Shown: positions 1-7,044 of the stretch, piece by piece
Layout: each line of letters begins with the position of its first letter
How positions within the stretch are numbered: the stretch's first letter is position 1
DNA from: Bacillota bacterium
GTDB taxonomy: Bacteria > Bacillota > Dethiobacteria > DTU022 > JAAZDU01
Reading direction: 5' to 3'
NCBI GenBank assembly: GCA_012512665.1
Contig: JAAZDU010000241.1
Span: 1-8,162 of the forward strand
DNA: 8,162 nt
The notes under the pieces: model-generated
What the model was told of the DNA's origin: nothing
Seen by the model: the letters and a program-made list of their open reading frames with translations, nothing else
Database searches by the model: none
Translations under genes and position numbers: made by a program

Positions 1-334
1 CAGCCAGGTCCTTAACGCGGCCGTGAAAGAGGTAACCGCCGCGATCAAAAACAGCTTGATTAATGCCTTTTTCCAGGGCCCTTTCCGCTAAAAGTTCACC
101 CACCAGGCGGGCAGCCTCACAGTCACCGCCAGTGCTTTTTTGTTCTTTAATGGCAGGATCGAGAGATGATGCAGCTACCAGTGTATGGCCCTCATTATCA
201 TCAATAAGCTGGGCATAAATATGCTTGGAACTACGAAAAACGTTGAGACGAGGTCTTTCGGCAGTGCCAGAAATTTTTTGGCGAACCCTTTTATGACGGC
301 GCAAGCGAGCTTGTGTTTTTGGTGCTCGAGCCAC
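1..334 (-). CDS. rplR: 50S ribosomal protein L18 (3' end cut by window edge)
   Basis: L18 binds 5S rRNA and, with L5, anchors it in the central protuberance of the 50S subunit. The frame gives 111 codons before the window edge; the family is about 120 residues, so only the last ten or so are missing. It shows the basic N-terminus (about residues 1-25), then [10 protein letters not shown] (26-35), [10 protein letters not shown] (37-46) and the conserved [16 protein letters not shown] stretch (96-111). The start is GTG at 332-334: an in-frame TAG lies two codons upstream, and AAAGGAG at 346-352 sits 11 nt before it. The gene follows rplF after 32 nt, the usual spc order, in which rpsE (S5) would come next outside the window. 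Identity is clear from sequence; only the C-terminus is unseen. Confidence 0.96.
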   Translation of the reverse strand, partial: MARAPKTQARLRRHKRVRQKISGTAERPRLNVFRSSKHIYAQLIDDNEGHTLVAASSLDPAIKEQKSTGGDCEAARLVGELLAERALEKGINQAVFDRGGYLFHGRVKDLA

Positions 335-366
335 AGCCTAACACACTCCTTTCCAACGGCTTCCTG

Positions 367-903
367 CTATTTACCAGACTTACCGGCTTTGCGGCGTATT
401 CTTTCGTTTTCGTATTTAATTCCTTTGCCCTTGTAAGGTTCAGGAGGTCTAACCCGTCTTATGGTAGCAGCCAGGTTGCCAACCACCTCTTTATCTATAC
501 CGCTTATAGTAATCTTGTTGGGCGCCGGGACATCAATGCTGATGCCTTTAGGAGGTGAAATCTGGACAGGCTGCGAATAACCCACATTTAAAACCAAGGT
601 TTCTCCCTGCTTTGCCGCCCTGTAACCTACCCCAGCGATTTCTAAGTTTTTGCTAAAACCTTTGCTTACCCCTTCTATCATGTTGGCAATGAGGCTTCTG
701 GAAAGGCCGTGTAGGGCACGGTGATCTTTACGGTCCGTGGGCCGCTCCACATAAATGGTATTATCCTCTAATTTTACTGTCATAGAGGGGTGGATGGTCC
801 TTTGCAGCTCTCCTTTTGGCCCCTTAACCTTTACCAGGTTTCCATCAATAGTAACCTCCACACCTTTAGGCAGTGGGATGGGTTTTTTGCCAATGCGTGA
901 CAT
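367..903 (-). CDS. rplF: 50S ribosomal protein L6
   Basis: L6 binds 23S rRNA helix 97 near the sarcin-ricin loop and the factor-binding site of the 50S subunit. The 178-residue protein has the family start MSRIGKKPI, two duplicated alpha/beta domains (about 1-80 and 81-178) and the C-terminal signature [11 protein letters not shown] (154-164). A GTG three codons upstream (910-912) also opens the frame, but it lies inside the Shine-Dalgarno sequence AAGGAGGT (911-918), so it cannot be the start. The ATG at 901-903, 8 nt from AAGGAGG, fits both the spacing and the family N-terminus. It lies between rpsH (25 nt upstream) and rplR. The tail AGKSGK is an ordinary basic end. No oddities were seen. 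Confidence 0.98.
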   Translation of the reverse strand: MSRIGKKPIPLPKGVEVTIDGNLVKVKGPKGELQRTIHPSMTVKLEDNTIYVERPTDRKDHRALHGLSRSLIANMIEGVSKGFSKNLEIAGVGYRAAKQGETLVLNVGYSQPVQISPPKGISIDVPAPNKITISGIDKEVVGNLAATIRRVRPPEPYKGKGIKYENERIRRKAGKSGK

Positions 904-910
904 AACTAAC

Positions 911-918
911 ACCTCCTT
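911..918 (-). promoter_or_regulatory. Ribosome binding site deciding the rplF start
   Basis: AAGGAGGT on the minus strand. It overlaps the upstream in-frame GTG (910-912), which excludes that codon and leaves ATG 901-903 as the start. Confidence 0.9.
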
Positions 919-928
919 ACGCCTTTTG

Positions 929-1324
929 TCACCAGATGTAGCAAAGCACTTCTCCGCCTATTCCCTCCCGGCGGGCCTCTTTATCTGTCATAACACCTTT
1001 CGAGGTTGAGATAATAGCTATACCAAGGCCTCCAAGCACCTTTGGCAGCTCATCCTTTTTTGCATACACCCTCAGGCCAGGTTTGCTAATCCTCTTCATA
1101 CCTGATATTACTCTGGTAGAATCGGGACCATAGCGAAGGTAAAGTTTTAAAACTCCCTGCTTATTATCTTTTTTGTATTCGTAGTCTTTAACAAAGCCTT
1201 CTTTTTTCAATATTTCTGCGATGGCCAACTTCAGTTTAGATGAAGGCACTTCTACCGTATCGTGCTTTGCCATGTTTGCATTGCGGACACGAGTTAAAAA
1301 ATCGGCAATAGGGTCTGTCATCAT
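929..1324 (-). CDS. rpsH: 30S ribosomal protein S8
   Basis: S8 binds the central domain of 16S rRNA (helix 21) early in 30S assembly; in E. coli it is also the translational repressor of the spc operon. The 131-residue protein has the family opening [15 protein letters not shown] (3-17), the KPGLRVY segment (81-87) and the C-terminal signature [13 protein letters not shown] (106-118) ending in GGEVLCYIW, as expected for S8. Two ATG codons stand in tandem (1322-1324 and 1319-1321). AAAGGAGG at 1337-1344 is 12 nt from the first and 15 from the second, so the first was chosen, though the spacing is longer than at the neighbouring genes. It follows rpsN after 51 nt. No S8-binding hairpin was recognised near the rplE start, so feedback like that of E. 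coli cannot be claimed. Confidence 0.98.
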   Translation of the reverse strand: MMTDPIADFLTRVRNANMAKHDTVEVPSSKLKLAIAEILKKEGFVKDYEYKKDNKQGVLKLYLRYGPDSTRVISGMKRISKPGLRVYAKKDELPKVLGGLGIAIISTSKGVMTDKEARREGIGGEVLCYIW

Positions 1325-1375
1325 GGAGCAAAAAGACCTCCTTTCTCCCCAACTGTTGCAAAATGCTGTTTATTA

Positions 1376-1561
1376 TTACCAGCTGGCTTTTTTAACGCCA
1401 GGAATTTTTCCTTCATGGGCCAATCTCCGGAAGCACAGCCTGCACATGCCAAATTTCCTGAGGTAAGCCCGGGGACGCCCGCACAATTTGCAGCGGTTGT
1501 ATACACGCACTTTAAATTTTGGTTTCCTTTTAGCTTTGGCTATCAAGGATTTTTTTGCCAA
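1376..1561 (-). CDS. rpsN: 30S ribosomal protein S14, short zinc-binding type (type Z)
   Basis: S14 binds the 3' major domain (head) of 16S rRNA next to S3 and S10. At 61 residues this is the short form, against about 89-101 for the zinc-free type. It carries the two zinc-binding pairs C24-x-x-C27 and C40-x-x-C43 and the typical [15 protein letters not shown] opening of the zinc knuckle. The N-terminus [12 protein letters not shown] fits the family only if the start is TTG at 1559-1561; AAGGAGG at 1572-1578 lies 10 nt upstream, and there is no in-frame ATG or GTG nearby. It sits between rplE (30 nt) and rpsH (51 nt), the standard spc position. Known biology: organisms with this form sometimes keep a second, zinc-free copy elsewhere; none is in this window. 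Confidence 0.98.
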   Translation of the reverse strand: MAKKSLIAKAKRKPKFKVRVYNRCKLCGRPRAYLRKFGMCRLCFRRLAHEGKIPGVKKASW

Positions 1562-1591
1562 ACCACCAGGACCTCCTTCCCTTATTGTGAG

Positions 1592-2131
1592 TTAGGCAGC
1601 GCGGAAGGGCATACCTAAAAGACGCAATAGCTCTCTTGCTTCCTGGTCCGTCTTCGCTGTGGTAACAATAATTACGTCCATGCCCTGGATCCGTTCTACA
1701 TCATCATAATTTATTTCTGGAAAAATAAGCTGCTCCTTTAAGCCGAGAGAAAAATTACCTCTGCCATCAAACGACTTCGGCGATACACCCCTGAAATCCC
1801 TTACCCTGGGCAGGGCAACATTAATTAACTTATCAACAAAATGGTACATGCGATCACCGCGCAGGGTGACCTTGCAGCCGATGGGCATACCTTCCCTTAA
1901 TTTAAAACTGGCTACAGATTTTTTTGCCCTGATTATAACAGGCTTTTGTCCAGATATGGCAGCCAGATCTTTAGCTGCGCTCTCAAGAAACTTTGGATTT
2001 TCTTTGGCAACACCCACGCCCATGTTGATGACTACCTTCTCAAGCGCGGGAACCTGGTAGATATTTTTATAATTAAACATTTCCATCAGCTTGGGCCTTA
2101 CTTCTTTTAAATATTTTTCCTTTAATAACAT
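1592..2131 (-). CDS. rplE: 50S ribosomal protein L5
   Basis: L5 binds 5S rRNA together with L18 and contacts the P-site tRNA elbow through the central protuberance. With the start chosen here the protein is 179 residues, the usual family length. Visible family segments are [10 protein letters not shown] (31-40), the signature region starting [20 protein letters not shown] (61-80), [15 protein letters not shown] (112-126) and the C-terminal [16 protein letters not shown] (161-176). A GTG two codons upstream (2135-2137) would add only two residues but lies just 2 nt from the Shine-Dalgarno AAAGGGGG (2140-2147), whereas the ATG at 2129-2131 is 8 nt away. It lies 46 nt after rplX and 30 nt before rpsN. 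Confidence 0.98.
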   Translation of the reverse strand: MLLKEKYLKEVRPKLMEMFNYKNIYQVPALEKVVINMGVGVAKENPKFLESAAKDLAAISGQKPVIIRAKKSVASFKLREGMPIGCKVTLRGDRMYHFVDKLINVALPRVRDFRGVSPKSFDGRGNFSLGLKEQLIFPEINYDDVERIQGMDVIIVTTAKTDQEARELLRLLGMPFRAA

Positions 2132-2139
2132 GGCCACTA

Positions 2140-2147
2140 CCCCCTTT
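2140..2147 (-). promoter_or_regulatory. Ribosome binding site deciding the rplE start
   Basis: AAAGGGGG on the minus strand, 8 nt before ATG 2129-2131 and only 2 nt before the alternative GTG 2135-2137. The spacing favours the ATG. Confidence 0.8.
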
Positions 2148-2177
2148 CAACTGCGTGTCAAAAACATTGGCGTCCCT

Positions 2178-2504
2178 CTAGTCTATTACTTCCTGGCACC
2201 TCTTGCACTGTCTAACTCTTTTGCCGTCAGGCATGATTTTCTTGGCAATCCGGGTCGGCCTCTGGCAGGAAGGGCAGATCAGCATTACCTTAGAGGCATA
2301 AAGAGGCGCTTCTACTTCCCTAATCCCTCCCTGCGGCATTGCCTGGGTAGGGCGCGAATGTTTTTTTACGATATTTACACCTTCAACAATAACCTTACCC
2401 TCACGGGGAAGGGCTGAAAGGATTTTAGCTCTTTTACCCTTGTCTTTCCCAGAAAGGATAAGCACTTTATCCCCTTTGCGGACATGGATTTTACCCTGAG
2501 CCAC
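2178..2504 (-). CDS. rplX: 50S ribosomal protein L24 with a C-terminal four-cysteine motif
   Basis: L24 is a primary 23S rRNA binder that starts 50S assembly and sits near the exit of the peptide tunnel. The 108-residue protein has a KOW domain at its N-terminus ([21 protein letters not shown], about 8-28) followed by [17 protein letters not shown] (38-54) and the GGI-REVEAP turn (59-67). The tail carries C77-P-S-C80 and C100-K-R-C103, spaced like a zinc ribbon; from memory the E. coli and B. subtilis proteins lack these cysteines, while L24 of many Clostridia and other deep lineages has them. The start is GTG at 2502-2504, with GGGAGG (2513-2518) 8 nt upstream. It lies 24 nt after rplN. Zinc binding is inferred from spacing only. 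Confidence 0.97.
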   Translation of the reverse strand: MAQGKIHVRKGDKVLILSGKDKGKRAKILSALPREGKVIVEGVNIVKKHSRPTQAMPQGGIREVEAPLYASKVMLICPSCQRPTRIAKKIMPDGKRVRQCKRCQEVID

Positions 2505-2528
2505 TTACAACACCTCCCTACACAGATC

Positions 2529-2897
2529 TCAAATAACCTCGGGGGCTAGAGATATTATTTTCATAAAGTTCTTTTCACGTAGTTCCCGGGCAACAGGGCC
2601 AAAAATACGGGTACCTCTCGGCGCTTTTGCATCGTTAATGATAACAGCAGCATTATCGTCAAAGCGTATATATGAGCCATCTGCCCTGCGGTAGCCTTTT
2701 TTTGTCCGCACCAGCACCGCCTTAACTATTTCGCCTTTTTTCACAACGCCACCAGGAGCAGCTTCTTTCACGGAAGCAACTATAATATCACCAACATTGG
2801 CATACCTGCGATTGGAGCCACCCAACACACGGATACAGAAAAGCTTGCGGGCTCCAGAATTATCTGCAACATTAAGGGTACTCTGGTTTTGGATCAC
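2529..2897 (-). CDS. rplN: 50S ribosomal protein L14
   Basis: L14 lies on the 50S interface and forms an intersubunit bridge with 16S rRNA helix 14; it is also the binding site of the silencing factor RsfS. The 122 residues match the exact usual length. Family marks are [12 protein letters not shown] (8-19), the [11 protein letters not shown] segment (36-46) and the C-terminal [14 protein letters not shown] (94-107). The frame stays open to a GTG seven codons upstream (2916-2918), but the strong Shine-Dalgarno AAAGGAGG (2905-2912) lies between, so the start must be the inner GTG at 2895-2897, giving the family N-terminus MIQ. This is the first gene of the classical spc operon, 45 nt after rpsQ, with no terminator or clear promoter in the gap, so read-through from the S10 operon is likely. 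Confidence 0.98.
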   Translation of the reverse strand: MIQNQSTLNVADNSGARKLFCIRVLGGSNRRYANVGDIIVASVKEAAPGGVVKKGEIVKAVLVRTKKGYRRADGSYIRFDDNAAVIINDAKAPRGTRIFGPVARELREKNFMKIISLAPEVI

Positions 2898-2904
2898 AAC
2901 TGCC

Positions 2905-2912
2905 CCTCCTTT
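2905..2912 (-). promoter_or_regulatory. Ribosome binding site deciding the rplN start
   Basis: Full AAAGGAGG on the minus strand, 7 nt before GTG 2895-2897 and downstream of the outer GTG 2916-2918. It shows that the longer 129-residue reading is wrong. Confidence 0.92.
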
Positions 2913-2942
2913 CGCCACCTGCTTTACTAAATAAAAATGCTA

Positions 2943-3200
2943 TTAGAGCTCTGATTTTTTTACAATCTCCACCAGCCGCCATCTTTTTTCCTTGCTCAGC
3001 GGCCTGGTCTCCATAATTTTTACGCGATCCCCCTGGCGGGCGAGGTTTTCTTCGTCGTGTACCTTGTATTTTTTAGTAACCCGGATAGTTTTCCCATAAA
3101 GAGGATGCTTTTTCATTCTCTCCACAGCCACAATTACGGTTTTATCCATTTTATCGCTTACCACGGTGCCTATGCGGGTTTTGCGATTTCCTCTTTCCAA
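2943..3200 (-). CDS. rpsQ: 30S ribosomal protein S17
   Basis: S17 is an early-binding 16S rRNA protein of the 30S body with an OB-fold. The 85-residue protein shows [19 protein letters not shown] (6-24), the loop KKHPLYGK (30-37) and the signature [18 protein letters not shown] (57-74), all as expected, with normal length. The start is TTG at 3198-3200: AAAGGAGG (3210-3217) is 9 nt upstream and no in-frame ATG or GTG is near. It ends the classical S10 operon and lies 25 nt after rpmC and 45 nt before rplN. Apart from the rare start codon nothing is unusual. Confidence 0.98.
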   Translation of the reverse strand: MERGNRKTRIGTVVSDKMDKTVIVAVERMKKHPLYGKTIRVTKKYKVHDEENLARQGDRVKIMETRPLSKEKRWRLVEIVKKSEL

Positions 3201-3225
3201 GGATTACTGCCTCCTTTCCGCTCAA

Positions 3226-3429
3226 CTACCCTCTTTTCAACCCAAGCTCTCTTTCTCGCATGATAGTCTTCACCCGGGCAATATCTTTCCTAACCTGCCT
3301 GATGCGCATGGGGTTTTCCAGCTGGCCGGTAGCAAGTTGAAACCTTAAATTAAACAGCTCTTCCTTTAGTTCATTAATTTTTTCATTGAGCTCCTGCTTA
3401 GTAAGTTCCCTTATTTCCTTAGCCTTCAC
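3226..3429 (-). CDS. rpmC: 50S ribosomal protein L29
   Basis: L29 sits by L23 at the exit of the peptide tunnel, where chaperones and the signal recognition particle dock. With the start chosen it has 67 residues, the family norm, in the usual two-helix coiled hairpin with the signature [16 protein letters not shown] (24-39). The open frame continues upstream to a TTG at 3460-3462 (78 residues) and a GTG at 3436-3438, but both lie inside rplP and the extra residues do not look like L29. GTG at 3427-3429 gives [10 protein letters not shown] and lies 8 nt from GGGGG (3438-3442). The gene overlaps the end of rplP by 11 nt, which suggests translational coupling. Confidence 0.96.
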   Translation of the reverse strand: MKAKEIRELTKQELNEKINELKEELFNLRFQLATGQLENPMRIRQVRKDIARVKTIMRERELGLKRG

Positions 3430-3853
3430 TGACTTCACCCCCGCTTTTATCCCTTGCGACAAACTTACAGCGGATGGGGAGCTTGTTGGCTGCCAGGCGC
3501 ATGGCCTCCCGCGCTACATCCTCCGAAACACCTGCCAGCTCGAAAAGAATGCGACCGGGCTTAACTACGGCAACCCAGTACTCGGGGGAACCTTTGCCCT
3601 TTCCCATCCTGGTTTCAGCCGGTTTTTCCGTAACCGGTTTATGGGGGAATATTTTTATCCAAACCTTACCGCCCCTCTTGATATACCTGGTTAAGGCAAT
3701 CCGGGCAGCCTCAATCTGCTGGCTGGTAATCCAGGCCGGTTCCAGCGCTTGCAAGCCATATTCTCCAAAAGCGATCTCTCCACCGCCTTTGGTACGGCCC
3801 TTCATTCTCCCCCGCTGGTGTCGGCGGTACTTAACTCTTTTGGGCATCAGCAT
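3419..3853 (-). CDS. rplP: 50S ribosomal protein L16
   Basis: L16 binds between the A site and the central protuberance of the 50S subunit, near the tRNA elbow, and is added late in assembly. The 144-residue protein starts [19 protein letters not shown], as usual, and carries the conserved [17 protein letters not shown] (41-57), [15 protein letters not shown] (81-95) and the C-terminal [11 protein letters not shown]. The ATG at 3851-3853 follows GGGGGG by 8 nt. Both lie in the last codons of rpsC, so the genes overlap by 23 nt; the other end overlaps rpmC by 11 nt. Identity and length are normal. The overlap suggests that L16 translation is coupled to S3. Confidence 0.98.
   Translation of the reverse strand: MLMPKRVKYRRHQRGRMKGRTKGGGEIAFGEYGLQALEPAWITSQQIEAARIALTRYIKRGGKVWIKIFPHKPVTEKPAETRMGKGKGSPEYWVAVVKPGRILFELAGVSEDVAREAMRLAANKLPIRCKFVARDKSGGEVSEG
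3435..3442 (-). promoter_or_regulatory. Ribosome binding site deciding the rpmC start
   Basis: GGGGGTGA on the minus strand, inside the end of rplP. It has one mismatch to the anti-Shine-Dalgarno complement, and its G-run is 8 nt before GTG 3427-3429. Confidence 0.7.
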
Positions 3854-4520
3854 TTTCGTCGCCCCCCTTCTTGCCTTCTTCAGATCCTTTTACTTCAGGT
3901 AATACATCGCCTTTGTAAATCCACACCTTAACTCCAATACGCCCGTATGTGGTATGGGCCTCTGCTTTACCATAGTCAATATCTGCGCGAAGCGTTTGCA
4001 AAGGGACGGTCCCTTCGTGGTAGCTTTCAGTGCGGGCCATCTCAGCGCCGCCCAGGCGGCCTTTACAGACTACTTTAATACCCTTGGCACCAGCCTTCAT
4101 GGCGCGAAAGATAGCCTGCTTCATAGCCCGTCGAAAGGCCACTCTTCTAGCCAACTGTGAGGCGATGTTTTCCGCTACCAGGTATGCATCAAGCTCGGGG
4201 GTTTTGATTTCTATGATGTTGATGTGAATTTTCTTGTCGATCATTTTTTCCAGATCGCTGCGGAGTTGGTCTACTCCGGCACCCTTTTTGCCGATCACCA
4301 TACCCGGCTTGGCTGTATGAATATTAATGCGCACATTGTTGGCGGCCCGCTCAATCTCTACCTTGGAAACACCGGCAGGTTCCAGTGTTTTTTTAATATA
4401 ATCCCTTATCTGCAAATCTTCATGGAGAAGCTCAGTATAATTTTTTTCGGCATACCACCGGGCGTCCCAATCGCGAATTACACCTAACCGAAAACCGATG
4501 GGACTAATTTTCTGACCCAA
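3831..4520 (-). CDS. rpsC: 30S ribosomal protein S3
   Basis: S3 forms part of the mRNA entry channel on the 30S head, with S4 and S5, and helps unwind mRNA. The 229-residue protein begins [13 protein letters not shown], has the type-2 KH domain with the GKKG loop at 77-80, and the C-terminal domain with [10 protein letters not shown] and RADIDYG followed by [19 protein letters not shown]. After this comes a hydrophilic tail of about 15 residues rich in Lys, Gly, Asp and Glu; B. subtilis S3 is about 218 residues, so the tail is somewhat long. Its last codons also encode the rplP ribosome binding site and start. The start is TTG at 4518-4520, with GAGGAGG (4529-4535) 8 nt upstream inside the last codons of rplV, only 3 nt of gap. 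Confidence 0.98.
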   Translation of the reverse strand: MGQKISPIGFRLGVIRDWDARWYAEKNYTELLHEDLQIRDYIKKTLEPAGVSKVEIERAANNVRINIHTAKPGMVIGKKGAGVDQLRSDLEKMIDKKIHINIIEIKTPELDAYLVAENIASQLARRVAFRRAMKQAIFRAMKAGAKGIKVVCKGRLGGAEMARTESYHEGTVPLQTLRADIDYGKAEAHTTYGRIGVKVWIYKGDVLPEVKGSEEGKKGGDENADAQKS

Positions 4521-4523
4521 CTT

Positions 4524-4865
4524 CTAAGCCTCCTCTTTTTCATTTAAAATGATGGTTATATGGCTGGTCCTTTTACGTATGCGCGTTGCCCTTCCCCTGG
4601 CCCTGGGCCTATAACGACGCAAAGTGGGACCTTCGTCTACATAGGCTTGTGCCACATATAGGTTGCTAACATCCATGTCGTAGTTGTGCTCGGCATTGGC
4701 CTTGGCAGACTGCAATACTTTGTTTATAAGGAATGCCGGCTTATTAGGAAGCATTCTTAAAATAGACTGGGCCTCTTCTACATCTTTTCCCCTAATTAAG
4801 TCAATAACTGCCTGCGCCTTGCGCGGCGCTATCCGCAAATAACGAGCCCTGGCTTTTGCTTCCAT
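4524..4865 (-). CDS. rplV: 50S ribosomal protein L22
   Basis: L22 lines the narrow part of the peptide exit tunnel with L4; its long beta-hairpin is where macrolide-resistance changes are known. The 113-residue protein has the N-terminal [20 protein letters not shown] (8-27), the NAEHNYDMD turn (57-65) and the hairpin loop [20 protein letters not shown] (about 77-96), which looks intact with no insertion or deletion. ATG at 4863-4865 has GGGGAG 7 nt upstream. The stop is 3 nt before the rpsC TTG, and the rpsC Shine-Dalgarno site overlaps its last codons. It lies 29 nt after rpsS. Confidence 0.98.
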   Translation of the reverse strand: MEAKARARYLRIAPRKAQAVIDLIRGKDVEEAQSILRMLPNKPAFLINKVLQSAKANAEHNYDMDVSNLYVAQAYVDEGPTLRRYRPRARGRATRIRKRTSHITIILNEKEEA

Positions 4866-4894
4866 TTTATATCTCCCCTTTTCTTAACTGCACC

Positions 4895-5179
4895 TTATTT
4901 AAGAGCAGTGGATCTCTCAGTATGGGCTCCGTGGCCGCGAAAAGTGCGGGTGGGTGCAAACTCACCCAGCTTATGACCCACCATATCTTCGATAATATAA
5001 ATTGGCACATGTTTTCTGCCATCGTGGACAGCTATAGTATGGCCTACCATCTCAGGGAAGATGGTGGAACGGCGCGACCAGGTTTTAATAACCTTCTTCT
5101 CGCCTTTTTTATTCATCTCCAGAATTTTTTTCATCAACTTCTCATCTACATAGGGGCCTTTTTTTAAAGAACGAGACAC
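4895..5179 (-). CDS. rpsS: 30S ribosomal protein S19
   Basis: S19 lies on the 30S head with S13 and contacts the A-site tRNA region and the bridge to the 50S subunit. The 94-residue protein begins [15 protein letters not shown] and carries the family signature [20 protein letters not shown] (58-77), then RTFRGHG; the length is normal. The start is GTG at 5177-5179, with AAGGAGG (5187-5193) 7 nt upstream; the family N-terminus supports it. It follows rplB after 55 nt, the longest gap between genes inside the operon, in which I see no convincing hairpin or promoter. Confidence 0.98.
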   Translation of the reverse strand: MSRSLKKGPYVDEKLMKKILEMNKKGEKKVIKTWSRRSTIFPEMVGHTIAVHDGRKHVPIYIIEDMVGHKLGEFAPTRTFRGHGAHTERSTALK

Positions 5180-5234
5180 CTCTATCCCTCCTTCTACTGG
5201 TTCTGCTGCCTACTTGCCAGTGCCAGCTCAAACG

Positions 5235-6065
5235 CTATTTCTTACGCCGCTTAATAATATACTGGTCTGATTTTTTATTTTTTGCTCTTGTTTTATACCC
5301 TAAAGTGGGTTTGCCCCAGGGCGTAAGAGGGCTGGGTTTTCCAATAGGTGCCTTCCCTTCCCCACCGCCATGCGGATGGTCCACGGGGTTCATAACAGAG
5401 CCTCTTACTGCAGGCCTGAAACCCAACCAGCGGGAACGACCAGCTTTGCCAATAGTAATGTTCTCATGTTCTACATTGCCCACCTGGCCAATTGTTGCCC
5501 GGCAATCCAGATGCACCATGCGCACTTCGCCAGATGGCAACCTGATCTGGGCATACTGGCCTTCCTTGGCCATAATCTGCGCCGCCCCACCAGCTGAGCG
5601 CACAAGCTGGCCGCCCTTACCTTTTTTTAATTCGATGTTGTGAATGGCTGTGCCAACTGGAATATTCCTTAAGCTTAAGCAATTTCCCGGTTTGATCTCT
5701 GCCTTCTCTCCAGACAAAACCTTTTGGCCTACTTTCAAGCCCACCGGCGCCAAAATATACCTCTTTTCGCCATCTGCATAGTGCAAAAGGGCAATCCTGG
5801 CAGTGCGGCTGGGGTCGTATTCGATAGCCGCCACTTTGGCAGGTATGTCATCTTTATTTCTTTTAAAATCAATGACGCGGTAGCGCCTCTTATGCCCGCC
5901 ACCCCGGTGCCTTACAGTAATACGCCCCAAGTTATTACGGCCTGCTTTTTTTTGAAGTTTTTTGAGCAAAGATTTTTCAGGTTTTTTCTTCGTTATCTCC
6001 GAAAAATCTGAGACTGTCATGAAGCGCCGTCCTGGAGAGGTAGGCGAAAAACTTTTAACGGCCAC
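5235..6065 (-). CDS. rplB: 50S ribosomal protein L2
   Basis: L2 is a primary 23S rRNA binder next to the peptidyl-transferase centre and helps join the subunits. The 276-residue protein has the N-terminal extension [17 protein letters not shown], the RNA-binding OB-like domain beginning [15 protein letters not shown] (49-63), an SH3-like domain, and the C-terminal signature with HPHGGGEG at about 230-237, which contains the conserved His known from E. coli work. The end IIKRRKK is typical. Length is normal. The start is GTG at 6063-6065, with GAGGAGG (6073-6079) 7 nt upstream. It lies 49 nt after rplW; an 11-codon ATG frame in that gap overlaps the start in another frame and is not believed. 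Confidence 0.99.
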   Translation of the reverse strand: MAVKSFSPTSPGRRFMTVSDFSEITKKKPEKSLLKKLQKKAGRNNLGRITVRHRGGGHKRRYRVIDFKRNKDDIPAKVAAIEYDPSRTARIALLHYADGEKRYILAPVGLKVGQKVLSGEKAEIKPGNCLSLRNIPVGTAIHNIELKKGKGGQLVRSAGGAAQIMAKEGQYAQIRLPSGEVRMVHLDCRATIGQVGNVEHENITIGKAGRSRWLGFRPAVRGSVMNPVDHPHGGGEGKAPIGKPSPLTPWGKPTLGYKTRAKNKKSDQYIIKRRKK

Positions 6066-6114
6066 CTTTTTCCCTCCTCACTTCTCTCATCTTAAGACCA
6101 CTAGATTAAGTCCA

Positions 6115-6405
6115 TTACAATCCTTCAAAGATCTCAATTGGTTTGCTGCCCTCTTCTAAGGTAACAATAGCCTTCTTCCAGTTTGGGCGATAACCCCTGT
6201 GCACACCAAGCCTTTTGGGTTTGCCTTTGACCCTCATGGTGTTAACAGATTTAACCTTGACATCAAAAAGATCTTCTACGGCCTTACGGATTTGTATTTT
6301 GTTAGCGTTGATATCAACAGCAAAGGTATACTTATTTTCAGCCATCATGGCGGTAGTTTTTTCAGTAACGAGAGGCCTTTTGATCACATCCCTGGGATTT
6401 TGCAT
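6115..6405 (-). CDS. rplW: 50S ribosomal protein L23
   Basis: L23 surrounds the tunnel exit and is the main docking point for trigger factor and the signal recognition particle. The 96-residue protein begins [17 protein letters not shown], has the alpha/beta fold with [20 protein letters not shown] (25-44) and the family segment [17 protein letters not shown] (51-67). The loop after it is the short bacterial form. Its ATG shares one base with the rplD stop (TGATG), and its Shine-Dalgarno GGAGG lies in the last codons of rplD, 10 nt away. This arrangement usually means translational coupling, here giving matched amounts of L4 and L23. Confidence 0.98.
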   Translation of the reverse strand: MQNPRDVIKRPLVTEKTTAMMAENKYTFAVDINANKIQIRKAVEDLFDVKVKSVNTMRVKGKPKRLGVHRGYRPNWKKAIVTLEEGSKPIEIFEGL

Positions 6406-7028
6406 CAGGCAAACACCTCCTCAGCCCTGTTAACAGCTTCTCGCGTAAAAACAAGGTAATCGGCATTAAGCACCTGCAGCACATTTAGTTGGTCGGCAAC
6501 AGCAGTATGCACATTGGGAAGATTGCGGGCTGACTTATACACAACCTCGTCCGCCTGAGCTGTTACCAATAGTACTTTACCGTCTATTTTTAAATTCTGC
6601 AGTATCTTTAATACGCTTTTGGTTTTTGGCTCTTTCAGATCAAAAGAATCAAGAACAATCACTTTATCCGACTGGGCTTTAGCGCTCAAAGCTGATTTTA
6701 ATGCCAGGCGCTTAATTTTCTTCGGCATGGTATATCTGTAGCTGCGAGGTTTAGGCCCAAAGGCTATACCTCCACCTACCCAAATAGGGCTGCGAATACT
6801 GCCGTGCCTTGCCCTGCCAGTTCCTTTTTGAATCCAGGGCTTTCTGCCTCCACCTCTTACCTCTCCCCGAGTTTTAGTGGATGCTGTCCCCTGGCGGCGG
6901 TTGGCTAACTGCATGATCGCCACATCGTACATGGCTTGCTCGTGGATAGGGCATGCAAAAAGGCTTTCAGCCAGTTCGATTTCTCCAACCTGCTGGCCGC
7001 CGGTATTATAAACTGAAACAGTTGGCAT
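6405..7028 (-). CDS. rplD: 50S ribosomal protein L4
   Basis: L4 binds 23S rRNA domain I; its long loop reaches the tunnel constriction beside L22. In E. coli L4 also represses its own operon through the S10 leader; nothing here shows that this happens in this organism. The 207-residue protein begins [19 protein letters not shown], has the extended loop at about 45-97 with [13 protein letters not shown] (53-65) and [19 protein letters not shown] (69-87), then a Rossmann-like C-terminal domain. The loop looks intact. ATG at 7026-7028 has AAAGGAGG 8 nt upstream. The gap to rplC is 16 nt and it overlaps rplW by one base. Confidence 0.98.
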   Translation of the reverse strand: MPTVSVYNTGGQQVGEIELAESLFACPIHEQAMYDVAIMQLANRRQGTASTKTRGEVRGGGRKPWIQKGTGRARHGSIRSPIWVGGGIAFGPKPRSYRYTMPKKIKRLALKSALSAKAQSDKVIVLDSFDLKEPKTKSVLKILQNLKIDGKVLLVTAQADEVVYKSARNLPNVHTAVADQLNVLQVLNADYLVFTREAVNRAEEVFA

Positions 7029-7044
7029 TACTCCTGCCTCCTTT

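Noticed and set aside
1321..1506. 61-codon minus-strand frame overlapping rpsN, cysteine-containing
   Set aside because: It is the rpsN sequence and the gap after it read in another frame; rpsN itself has full family identity.
2105..2154. Possible internal promoter at the rplX-rplE junction (TTGAAA, 17 nt, TATTAA; also a TTGACA nearby)
   Set aside because: The -10 match is only four of six, transcription would start inside rplE, and the TTGACA has no partner at a proper distance. Chance matches are expected in AT-rich spacers.
3474..3902. 142-codon open frame on the plus strand opposite rplP and the end of rpsC
   Set aside because: It lies fully antisense to two well-recognised genes, has no Shine-Dalgarno site of the strength seen here, and the protein resembles no family. 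It is a by-product of the codon use of the real genes.
6066..6114. Short inverted repeat CTTAA/TTAAG and an 11-codon ATG frame in the rplW-rplB gap
   Set aside because: The stem is five mostly A-T pairs around a 10-nt loop without a T-run, and the small frame runs into the rplB start in another frame.
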